From Candidatus Bathyarchaeota archaeon (GTDB lineage: Archaea > Thermoproteota > Bathyarchaeia > Bathyarchaeales > DTEX01), in contig JAGGUU010000063.1 in NCBI GenBank assembly GCA_021158305.1, positions 1 through 14,526 on the forward strand: DNA of 14,526 nt, read 5' to 3'. Numbering within the stretch: the stretch's first letter is position 1; the number at the start of each line of letters is the position of its first letter. Position numbers and translations under genes: made by a program. Positions 7,120 through 13,729 of the stretch are shown piece after piece. The notes under the pieces were generated by a model. The model was not told where the DNA came from. It searched no databases and saw only the letters and a program-made list of their open reading frames with translations.

Positions 7120-8700
7120 CTAAGACTGCTCTCCAGAAGTCAATATGCTTGAAAGAGCTACGAAGACTGGCAGAATTTCGATTCTTCCGAGAAGCATGAG
7201 AATAATAAGCAGGAATTTATGAATTGGAGAGATCGATTGGGTCAGGTTTATCAGCATATTTCCTGTAGTTGAGATTGCTGAGATACTCTCAAATAGCGCG
7301 TCTGAGAAGGAAAAGCCTAAAACGCAAAGAATTAACGCTGATGCTACCGAGAACGCTACAAAGAGTAAGATAACAAGGAAGTTCACCAATATTTCTGAGA
7401 ATTCAAGGAATCTATCGTTGATTTTAATTTTAGGCTCTTCACCAGATACAAATATACGAGGCACCTTGAGCAAGGTCTTCCAAAGGATATAGAAGCGATA
7501 GACTCTTATGCCTCCTCCCACTGAGAAAGAGGATGAGCCTATCAGCATCACTATTATTAGCACTACTTTTCCTACCTCCTCGGTCTCTTCTGGATCAATT
7601 ATATTCAACCCAACTGACGCTGATGAGCTAAGAATATGCATGAAGGAGTCGGATGGATCAATATTGGTCGCCAAACAGTAAATGATTGTAAAGGTGAGGA
7701 TGAGAAGTATGTGAAGCTTAGTCTCGACGGTTAGGATGGATCTCCAATCAATCTCCGAAATAGAAGAGATGAATCGCTTCCATCTCCTTTTAATCAGCAA
7801 TTTCCAGTCGATGCTCAGCATGATCGACAAGATCTTCAAGTGAAATGAAAAACTAAGAGCTGAAACAAGCATCATAATTACGAGGATTATCCGTTGTGCG
7901 AAGGGAAACGTCCGCACATCAACTATTGTAAGACCAGTCGTTGAGTACACAGTCAAAACCGTGTGAATAGCTTCGAAGGGAGGCAAACCGAGAAGAAGCA
8001 AAAGAACAGAGAAGATAACAGTATAAAATGTGTAGATTAAGAGAACAACCGTGAATGAAATTTTATAGTCACCGCCGATCCGTTCTATCCCCAAAGCTTT
8101 ACCGTATGAAGGAAGCGATAGACTAGAGTAGAATGAAGAAAGCAGAAGAAAGATTATGCCCACCCCACCGTTCCATTCGACTATTGCCCTTGCAAGAACT
8201 ATGGATTTAGGGAGAGCATAACCTTTCAGAAGTGTGAAGCCTGTAGTTGAGACTGCTGAAGCCGCTTCGAAGAGACTGCTCAGAAACTGTTCGGAAAAGC
8301 TTCCATCAAAGACTCCTAACTGCAGAAACTGAAGAGAGACAATAAGCGGGACGCAGATATAATATAAGACGAGCAACACACATGATTGCTTTAGATTAAG
8401 CATCTTCGGCTCAAAGAATAACGTTAATAGAAGCCCTAAGAATAGGAATGTGGCGCATGAAAGCGAGATCGCCGCTCCCCCATTATATTCTTGAAGATAA
8501 TATGCGTAGGCAACGGCCGGAGTTAAGAGAAAACCAAGAAACTGAAAGAGAAAACCAAGGTTTGCAAGAAACGGATCAAAGGTTGAGTAGTATAGATATC
8601 TCTTCATCATACGTCTACGTGAAAAGACAGAATAGAGAATTGAAGCTCCTAGAAGAATCCCCACTATGATTACTGGAGCTAACTGGTAGAGCTCCGGCAT
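7120..8700 (-). CDS. TrkH/KtrB-family potassium transport pore subunit
   Basis: A 526-residue integral membrane protein with four MPM-type repeats (membrane helix, pore loop, membrane helix). Each pore loop has its filter glycine: SAVSTTGF (Gly154), TVYSTTGL (Gly256), SSASVGLN (Gly364) and SAISTTGN (Gly480). Other family landmarks are EWNGGVGIIFL (175-184), SSFSVGGGIRVYRF (390-403) and the C-terminal LLGRIEILPVFVAL (503-516). The family moves K+ (sometimes with Na+ or H+) into the cell under control of a cytoplasmic TrkA/KtrA RCK protein; none is encoded here, so the partner is elsewhere. ATG start; the minus strand upstream reads GAGGT, 9 bases before the ATG. A GATTTAAG box lies about 75 bases farther upstream. 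Trk versus Ktr cannot be decided from sequence alone. Confidence 0.92.
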   Translation of the reverse strand: MPELYQLAPVIIVGILLGASILYSVFSRRRMMKRYLYYSTFDPFLANLGFLFQFLGFLLTPAVAYAYYLQEYNGGAAISLSCATFLFLGLLLTLFFEPKMLNLKQSCVLLVLYYICVPLIVSLQFLQLGVFDGSFSEQFLSSLFEAASAVSTTGFTLLKGYALPKSIVLARAIVEWNGGVGIIFLLLSSFYSSLSLPSYGKALGIERIGGDYKISFTVVLLIYTFYTVIFSVLLLLLGLPPFEAIHTVLTVYSTTGLTIVDVRTFPFAQRIILVIMMLVSALSFSFHLKILSIMLSIDWKLLIKRRWKRFISSISEIDWRSILTVETKLHILLILTFTIIYCLATNIDPSDSFMHILSSSASVGLNIIDPEETEEVGKVVLIIVMLIGSSSFSVGGGIRVYRFYILWKTLLKVPRIFVSGEEPKIKINDRFLEFSEILVNFLVILLFVAFSVASALILCVLGFSFSDALFESISAISTTGNMLINLTQSISPIHKFLLIILMLLGRIEILPVFVALSSILTSGEQS

Positions 8701-8773
8701 TCCCTTCTAACCTCATCATTTAACTTGAGAGGATTTCCCCTACTACGAGGACGTATCAGCCTATACTCCGTAT

Positions 8774-8785
8774 CTTAAATCTTTA
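8774..8785 (-). promoter_or_regulatory. Possible promoter of the TrkH-type gene
   Basis: The minus strand has GATTTAAG (8781-8774) preceded by purines. It is 73 bases before the ATG, so the mRNA would carry a leader of roughly 45-50 bases, including the SD. It is the only good TATA-like box in the 148-base gap, but the distance makes the call tentative. Confidence 0.35.
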
Positions 8786-8848
8786 ACTGAGATAAACAGG
8801 TCCCTTTAGCATTCATGTGACAGAATAGAACATGTAGCTTTGCCTTTT

Positions 8849-9370
8849 CTAGAAAGACTCGTAACGAACAATTTCATTGAGAGAACGCTTAAAAACCGCT
8901 CCAGGCTTTACCGCTGGGCGGCCTATCGGGATGATTGCCACAGGCCTCACCCCAGCTGGGATATTCAATGCGTGTCCGACAGCATCTTCGTTAAATGCCC
9001 CAACCCAGCATGCTCCCAGCCCCAAGGCATGGGCTGCAAGAAGGAGATTCTGAATAGCCGCCGCGGTGTCTTGTATACAATAGAGATCAATTCCGCGTTT
9101 TCCATAAACTCTTCCCGATCTTTCCTGATCGGCACAGACGACGATAACGACTGGAGCCTCCTCTATGAATAACTGATTTAAGGCCGCTTCACTTAGCCTT
9201 CTCTTTCTCTTCGGATCCCTAACAACGATAAATATCCATGGCTGAATATTCCCAGCGGAGGGAGCCCATCGAGCTGCGTCAAGGATCTTCTTGATCTCTT
9301 CCTCTGAAACTTCTTCTTCTGTAAAGGCACGTATGCTTCTCCTAGTCTTAATAGCCTCAAAAACATCCAA
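8849..9370 (-). CDS. Nitroreductase-family FMN-dependent oxidoreductase
   Basis: A 173-residue flavoprotein that transfers electrons from NAD(P)H through FMN to nitro compounds, quinones or other acceptors; the physiological substrate is unknown. FMN-phosphate contacts are KTRRSIRAF near the N-terminus, then APSAGNIQPW (about 36-45), and the dimer/FMN segment IQDTAAAIQNLLLAAHALGLGACWVG (about 99-124); the C-terminus has IIPIGRPAVKP. The length is short but normal for the compact subfamily. I start at TTG 9370 (MDVFEAIKTRRS, a typical family N-terminus) because a GGTG SD at 9381-9378 is 7 bases away, against only 1 base for an in-frame TTG at 9376. The gap to the upstream reductase holds its own promoter and a dyad, so it is probably regulated separately. 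Confidence 0.93.
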   Translation of the reverse strand: MDVFEAIKTRRSIRAFTEEEVSEEEIKKILDAARWAPSAGNIQPWIFIVVRDPKRKRRLSEAALNQLFIEEAPVVIVVCADQERSGRVYGKRGIDLYCIQDTAAAIQNLLLAAHALGLGACWVGAFNEDAVGHALNIPAGVRPVAIIPIGRPAVKPGAVFKRSLNEIVRYESF

Positions 9371-9389
9371 AGACAAGCACCGCTAAAAT

Positions 9390-9412
9390 TTTAAGGACTG
9401 AATCCTTAAATC
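9390..9412 (-). promoter_or_regulatory. Nitroreductase promoter with an overlapping dyad operator
   Basis: A GATTTAAG TATA box (9412-9405, minus strand) lies about 34 bases before the TTG. It forms one arm of a perfect inverted repeat, TTTAAGGA-N5-TCCTTAAA (9390-9410), which covers the TATA box and the space to the transcription start. A regulator bound here would exclude TBP or polymerase. Alternatively, the right arm followed by AATTTT could act as a terminator-like hairpin for the upstream gene. Confidence 0.55.
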
Positions 9413-9444
9413 TTTTCGGCTTCCTCGACAGTAATAATCCCGCT

Positions 9445-10575
9445 TCAACTTGTCTCTTTCAGTATTTTCCTAAAGAAAGCAGAGATCTCCTTTAGCCTCT
9501 CCGGAATATCAATACCTGCTGGACATTTTTTAACGCAGCTCCTGCACTCTATGCACTCCTCCGGGGAGACCTTTAGTGACTTATATATCTCGATTCCCAT
9601 ATGCCGCGTCTTCTCCGTGTACCCTCTATAAACGTATAGTGCTCTGAAAACCTCTGGGATCGGAATCTTCTGTGGGCAGACTTCGGTACAGTAGCCGCAT
9701 CTCAGACACTCCTGACCATACTTGTAAGTTTTCTTCAGCTTGCCGATCTCGCGTATCAGCTCGTCCTTTTCTTCGTCTGTCATTGGAGGCATATCTGCAC
9801 ATTTAACGTTTTCCTCAACTTCCCATGTGTATCGCATTCCAGGAATAACCGTGCTGACTGCCGGGTTAGATATAATGAAGCGAAGACATCCACGGACGAT
9901 GGGGTCGAACCATTCCCCGCTGGATTTGGAGCGGAGATGTCTCTCTCTTCTCTCCTCGTCGGAAAGAGGGAGCGTAAGTTTTCCTCCGGAGAGAGGCTTC
10001 ATCGCTATTACTCCAACGCCATGCTTGTGAGCTAGGGGAATTATCTCGCTTCCAGTATTCTCCTCATCCAACGGGTTGTAAAGAACCATTATAGTCTCGA
10101 ACTTTCCGCATGTGATTGCTTTTTTCATCACGTCTAACGCTCGATGAATGGAGATTCCGATGTGATCTACTTTACCCTCCTCTTTAGCCTGCTGTGCGGC
10201 CTCTAAGGCTCCTCCCGGCGCCATTACCGCTTCCCAGTTCTCCAAATCGCTGACATTATGAAGTTGCCACAGATCTATATGATCGGTTCTAAGCTCCCTC
10301 AGGCTAGTCTCCAGATCTCTCATCGCACCCTCATATGTGCGTGCAGCGGTTTTAGTTGCAATGTAAAATTCATCACGCCTCTTCCTGAGAGCCATACCTA
10401 TCTTACGTTCACTATCTCCGTAGTTCCGAGCAGTATCAATGAAGTTTATTCCCAAGTCAAGCGCGAGGTTAAGAACCTCGGATGCTTGCTTCTCGCTTAT
10501 CTGAGGAAGCTTTATCGCTCCGAAGCCTATGACGGAGACTTTCAATCCTGTCTTTCCGAGATCTCGATATCGCAT
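9445..10575 (-). CDS. Aldo/keto reductase with C-terminal 2x[4Fe-4S] ferredoxin domain
   Basis: A fusion of an AKR TIM barrel and a ferredoxin domain (COG1453-like), about 376 residues. The AKR tetrad is present, numbered from the longest frame: Asp51, Tyr56 (IDTARNYGD), Lys79 (ATKTAA) and His110 (LWQLHNVSD). The tail has two CxxCxxCxxxCP clusters, Cys294/297/300/304 and Cys345/348/351/355. It probably oxidises or reduces a carbonyl compound with electrons passing to or from ferredoxin; the substrate is unknown. In-frame starts are GTG 10587, ATG 10584 and ATG 10575; the last gives MRYRDLGKTGLKVS, the typical family N-terminus, and is the only one clearly downstream of the likely transcription start. 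The gene is followed by the nitroreductase after its own promoter. Confidence 0.93.
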   Translation of the reverse strand: MRYRDLGKTGLKVSVIGFGAIKLPQISEKQASEVLNLALDLGINFIDTARNYGDSERKIGMALRKRRDEFYIATKTAARTYEGAMRDLETSLRELRTDHIDLWQLHNVSDLENWEAVMAPGGALEAAQQAKEEGKVDHIGISIHRALDVMKKAITCGKFETIMVLYNPLDEENTGSEIIPLAHKHGVGVIAMKPLSGGKLTLPLSDEERRERHLRSKSSGEWFDPIVRGCLRFIISNPAVSTVIPGMRYTWEVEENVKCADMPPMTDEEKDELIREIGKLKKTYKYGQECLRCGYCTEVCPQKIPIPEVFRALYVYRGYTEKTRHMGIEIYKSLKVSPEECIECRSCVKKCPAGIDIPERLKEISAFFRKILKETS

Positions 10576-10589
10576 ACTACTCATCACTA

Positions 10590-10612
10590 CTTAAATCCAT
10601 ATGATAAAAAGG
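10590..10612 (-). promoter_or_regulatory. Promoter of the aldo/keto reductase gene
   Basis: Minus-strand GATTTAAG lies 2 bases before the first GTG and 14 before the ATG at 10575. A second A/T box, TTTTTATC, lies a little farther upstream and would put the transcription start near 10580, leaving a very short leader for the ATG at 10575. Confidence 0.45.
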
Positions 10613-10807
10613 TTATGGAACCCGCCCAAGAAAACATTAACGGTTTTACTAAAAAATTATAAAAATCTTGGAAGCAGGAGAAGTCTCTCAATAGAAGATG
10701 CAAACGTTGGAATACCAGCGGTCTCCAAAGAAAAAAATAATCCTTGCAGCTTCGATCTTTTAGCACATTACAAGGGGACTCTGACTTGATAGACACTACT
10801 TTAGATA

Positions 10808-10884
10808 GACATATATTTCTTCGCTTATAGAAAAAAGAGGAGACTGGCTTTAGATGTGAATGTAACCGTAACTGAGGGATGCAG
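10808..10884 (+). promoter_or_regulatory. Promoter, leader and SD of the ABC transporter operon
   Basis: A CATATATTTC TATA box (10810-10819) predicts transcription from about 10841, a leader of about 44 bases, and a GAGGG SD (10874-10878) 6 bases before the ATG at 10885. The leader has two start-stop pairs, ATG-TGA (10854-10859) and ATG-TAA (10860-10865), whose significance is unknown. Confidence 0.5.
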
Positions 10885-12015
10885 ATGCTTTTCATAAAGC
10901 GTGGCTACTTGCTGCTACTCACGGGAACATTAATAGGTTTCTTATGCTTCTCGGCGATCTCCATGCTTTACTCAGGAACTAGACAGCCTCAGAAAATAGG
11001 CGAAATGCCGAGCAGGATCGAAATAGACTTCCTATACACGAGCGAGAAACAAGGATGGATCAAAGAGGTAACTCCAAAATTCGAAAAGTGGTTTAAGCAG
11101 AGATTTGGGATAGAGATTCATGTTAACCAGATAGTAACGGGATCGCATGACACTGTTAATCGCATACTTGATGGGAGCACGAGACCGACTATCTGGAGTC
11201 CAGCCTCAAGCATATGGATACCATACTTAAATGTGAAGTGGCGCAATATGACGGGTAGCAACTACGATATCGCGGTTGAATGGACCCCTCTAGTTCTGTC
11301 GCCTCTAGTGCTTGCCGGGTGGAGATCAATCTCTGAACGTTACCAAGTGAAAGGATTCATAGATCTCTACAGGCTAATTCAGGAAGGAGTTGACTTCAAA
11401 TATGGACATCCTGATCCTCTTTTGAGCAATGGAGGGACCATGACCGTCATTCTCGAGTTCGCTGAAGCAGCTGGAAAACGACCGGAGGATCTGACAATCG
11501 AGGATCTAAAGAATGAGACTGTCATACAGATAGTTAAGGCAATCGAATCTAGGGCTGTTTATTATGGGAAAAGCACAGGTTTCTTTGGTGCATACGCCGC
11601 TGAGAGAGGCCCAGATGAGATTCATTTCTTCGGAATATATGAGAGCGTGGTTCTTGAGAACTCATTGAAGGCTCTTAAAAAGTGGAATGACTCCATAGTT
11701 GCTATATATCCCGAAGTGGGAACGCTAATGGCCGATCACCCCTTTGTAATCCTGAATGGAAGCTGGGTGACTCCATGGCAGAGATTTGCGGCTGGGCAAT
11801 ACCTCTTCTTCTTACTTTTACCCGAGAATCAGGAATTAGCTGAGAAGCACGGTTTCAGACCGGCAATCTCGAATGTACCTCTAGATAAAGAGATATTCAG
11901 TCAATCAAACGGCGTAAAGTACGAGGTAGATGTGCCTATTTTGAAGCCTCCGAAGGGGGAAGTTATGGAGGCTATCTTTAAAGCTTGGGTTCGCGTAAGG
12001 AATACAGGGCTATAG
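10885..12015 (+). CDS. ABC transporter substrate-binding protein, membrane-anchored, substrate unknown
   Basis: A 376-residue extracellular solute-binding protein of the SBP_bac_11-like type. It starts with a short basic segment and one hydrophobic helix (KRGYLLLLTGTLIGFLCFSAISML, about 5-28). The only nearby Cys has no lipobox around it, so the protein probably stays tethered by an uncleaved anchor. Family landmarks are IEIDFLYTSEKQGW, STRPTIWSPASSIWI (about 94-108), NGGTMTVILEFAEAAGK, VGTLMADHPFVILNGSWVT and the C-terminal AAGQYLFFLLLPENQELAEKHGFRPA. The binding pocket does not tell sulfate, molybdate, iron, polyamine or another ligand apart. ATG 10885 is chosen over ATG 10879 because the GAGGG SD abuts the earlier one and is 6 bases from the later. 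It is the first gene of the operon; the permease starts 11 bases after its stop. Confidence 0.85.
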   Translation: MLFIKRGYLLLLTGTLIGFLCFSAISMLYSGTRQPQKIGEMPSRIEIDFLYTSEKQGWIKEVTPKFEKWFKQRFGIEIHVNQIVTGSHDTVNRILDGSTRPTIWSPASSIWIPYLNVKWRNMTGSNYDIAVEWTPLVLSPLVLAGWRSISERYQVKGFIDLYRLIQEGVDFKYGHPDPLLSNGGTMTVILEFAEAAGKRPEDLTIEDLKNETVIQIVKAIESRAVYYGKSTGFFGAYAAERGPDEIHFFGIYESVVLENSLKALKKWNDSIVAIYPEVGTLMADHPFVILNGSWVTPWQRFAAGQYLFFLLLPENQELAEKHGFRPAISNVPLDKEIFSQSNGVKYEVDVPILKPPKGEVMEAIFKAWVRVRNTGL

Positions 12016-12026
12016 GAGAAGAGCGG

Positions 12027-13724
12027 ATGACTCGGAAAATCATTAACATTGATCTCTCTAGGATAGTTGTTTCATGTACCCTTATTGCTTTCTTGATCTT
12101 CGTTGTTCTCCCATCATTCTATTTAATCTCATACGTCTTTTTGAGGTGGGATGAGGTTTGGTATGAGGTCTTCGCAAATCCGATCATTGGAGATGAAAAT
12201 TGGAGGCAAATCATTAAGATCCTTCTATTCTCGTTCAGACTCTCCCTATCAACTGTTGCTTTTGACCTTGCCTTCGGTATTCCGCTAGCCTATGTACTCG
12301 CAAGAAAAAAGTTTCCTGGAAGAAGCCTTCTAGAGGATCTCGTAACCCTTCCGTTAGTGATTCCCACCTCAGGCTTCGGCTTCGCAACGCTAATAACGTG
12401 GACTTCCTCATCTGGTCTAGGCGGGCTGTTTGGATCCACCGGGCTTATATCGATGAACACGGCTATTCCGCTCATTAATGTTCCATTCGTGCTCTTCATT
12501 GTTCATGTCGCCTTAACTTTTCCCTACGTTGTTCGAACCGTAGAGACAAAGATTCAATCAATAGAGGAAACATATGAGATAGCCTCTAGAACTCTTGGAG
12601 CGAGCTCCTTAACAACTTTTAGAAGGATTCTTCTCCCACTTTCAATGCCCGGAGTTTTCTCTGGAGCTGTCTTAGCTTTTGCGCGTTCACTTGGAGAAAC
12701 AGGTGCAACCCTCATAGTTTCCGGAGTAAGCACAACTGCTTCGATAGCAATTGTTAGGTGGGCTTCCGAATTCAAGCTCTCTACAGCAGCGTTCATGGGA
12801 AGCCTTCTCGTTTTAATAGCTTGGATGATAATTCTGCCTGCTGAAATCTACGTTAGCAAGCGTCGGCGCTTCTCGAGGAGGCAACTCCGCATTCCAATAA
12901 GCCTTTCGATGAAGATCGTAAGGTTTGAGAGATTCCTTTCCAGGAAACTCTCCATAGTGAAGGATATAGTTCCATTGATCATCGTGGTGACCGTTGTAGT
13001 AATCCCGATAGCAGTCGTCGTAAGCTCCGTCACACTATACTGGTCGGCAGATCCTTACACGGGAAGGATTGAAGGAGGAGTTATCTATCAACTCTTTGGA
13101 CCGTCACGCTACTTCAGCCTGATCATTAACGCAACCTTAACCTCTGTGATTGCTGCCTTCATCTCAACTTACATCGCAATGTGTATATCGATTCCTCTTT
13201 CCTTCATAATCGAGAGGAGAAGATATGGACGCATACTCAGAACGATACTTAAGGTTCCAATGATCATTCCAACATCGTCTTTAGGCCTTTCAGTCTTGCT
13301 TCTCTGGGGCCCCTCCGGGCTTGGCCTCGTCGATTCTGGAATATGGATGATAATCCTCACGCACATAGTCTTCTCCGTTCCAGTTATCGTTGAGTCGATC
13401 ATAGCGGCATATGAGGGGTCTGGAGTGCAGATGTATGAGGAAACAGCTCGAACACTAGGCGCAAATGCATACAGTGCCATCGAAGCTGTTTCGTTACCGC
13501 TTATAAAGGGAGGAATCTTAACGGGTTTCATACTTTCGTTTACACACTCGCTAGGGGAAACAGGTGCAACCCTCATAGTAATGGGGAGAGATGCAACTAT
13601 TCCGGTCTTAGTCGTGAATATGGTCGAAGCGCTGGCGATACCAGCGGCTCTCTTCACTTCAACATACCTAATAATTCTCTCACTGATCATGCTCGCAATA
13701 ATCAGAATCCTCACCAGGAGGTGA
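12027..13724 (+). CDS. ABC transporter permease, two fused membrane domains
   Basis: A single 565-residue polypeptide replaces the usual permease dimer. Each half has about six membrane helices and an EAA loop that docks on the ATPase: EETYEIASRTLGASSLTTFRRILLPLSMPG (about 178-208) and YEETARTLGANAYSAIEAVSLPLIKGG (about 468-496). Each is followed by SLGETGATLIV, the hallmark of the sulfate/molybdate/iron-type permease class; CysT, ModB and relatives have SLGEFGAT-like sequences. Fused permeases are also known for iron (FbpB) and thiamine (ThiP) importers, so the substrate is undecided. The link between halves (about 275-305) is basic (SKRRRFSRRQLR) and must be cytoplasmic. ATG 12027 follows a GGAG SD by 8-9 bases; a longer in-frame reading from 11985 would overlap the preceding gene and has no SD. 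Confidence 0.93.
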   Translation: MTRKIINIDLSRIVVSCTLIAFLIFVVLPSFYLISYVFLRWDEVWYEVFANPIIGDENWRQIIKILLFSFRLSLSTVAFDLAFGIPLAYVLARKKFPGRSLLEDLVTLPLVIPTSGFGFATLITWTSSSGLGGLFGSTGLISMNTAIPLINVPFVLFIVHVALTFPYVVRTVETKIQSIEETYEIASRTLGASSLTTFRRILLPLSMPGVFSGAVLAFARSLGETGATLIVSGVSTTASIAIVRWASEFKLSTAAFMGSLLVLIAWMIILPAEIYVSKRRRFSRRQLRIPISLSMKIVRFERFLSRKLSIVKDIVPLIIVVTVVVIPIAVVVSSVTLYWSADPYTGRIEGGVIYQLFGPSRYFSLIINATLTSVIAAFISTYIAMCISIPLSFIIERRRYGRILRTILKVPMIIPTSSLGLSVLLLWGPSGLGLVDSGIWMIILTHIVFSVPVIVESIIAAYEGSGVQMYEETARTLGANAYSAIEAVSLPLIKGGILTGFILSFTHSLGETGATLIVMGRDATIPVLVVNMVEALAIPAALFTSTYLIILSLIMLAIIRILTRR

Positions 13725-13729
13725 CCAAG
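13716..13729 (+). promoter_or_regulatory. Strong SD for the ABC ATPase, overlapping the permease stop
   Basis: AGGAGGTGA (13716-13724) is close to a perfect anti-SD match and contains the permease stop TGA. It lies 5 bases before the TTG at 13730, which it selects over the in-frame GTG at 13721. Translation is probably coupled to the permease. Confidence 0.75.

Larger units (their letters stand above)
10576..10884. other. Divergent promoter region of 309 bases, no gene seen
   Basis: It separates the minus-strand reductase from the plus-strand ABC operon. On the reductase side are GATTTAAG (10597-10590, minus) and a TTTTTATC stretch (10610-10603, minus). On the other side is a TATA box for the ABC operon. 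The middle (about 10620-10800) is A-rich and contains a 62-codon frame on plus and a 102-codon frame on minus; both are compositionally unconvincing with no SD. Nothing that looks like a gene was found. Confidence 0.55.

Noticed and set aside
8846..8855. Palindrome TTTCTAGAAA over the nitroreductase stop codon
   Set aside because: Only a 10-base A/T-rich palindrome with no loop and no T-tract after it; too weak to call a terminator or site.
10587..10895. 102-codon minus frame in the divergent promoter region
   Set aside because: Low-complexity, no SD, overlaps promoters of both flanking genes and the start of the substrate-binding gene. The 62-codon plus frame (10601-10789) is rejected for the same reasons.
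11985..12026. Longer start for the permease overlapping the substrate-binding gene
   Set aside because: The extension is hydrophilic, overlaps the upstream gene by 31 bases and has no SD, while ATG 12027 has GGAG at good spacing.
13169..13714. A 181-codon open frame on minus opposite the permease's second half
   Set aside because: It is the mirror of a clear ABC permease with intact EAA loop; no SD, promoter or recognisable family. Similar frames opposite the first half (12290-12499, 12554-12796) are also mirrors.
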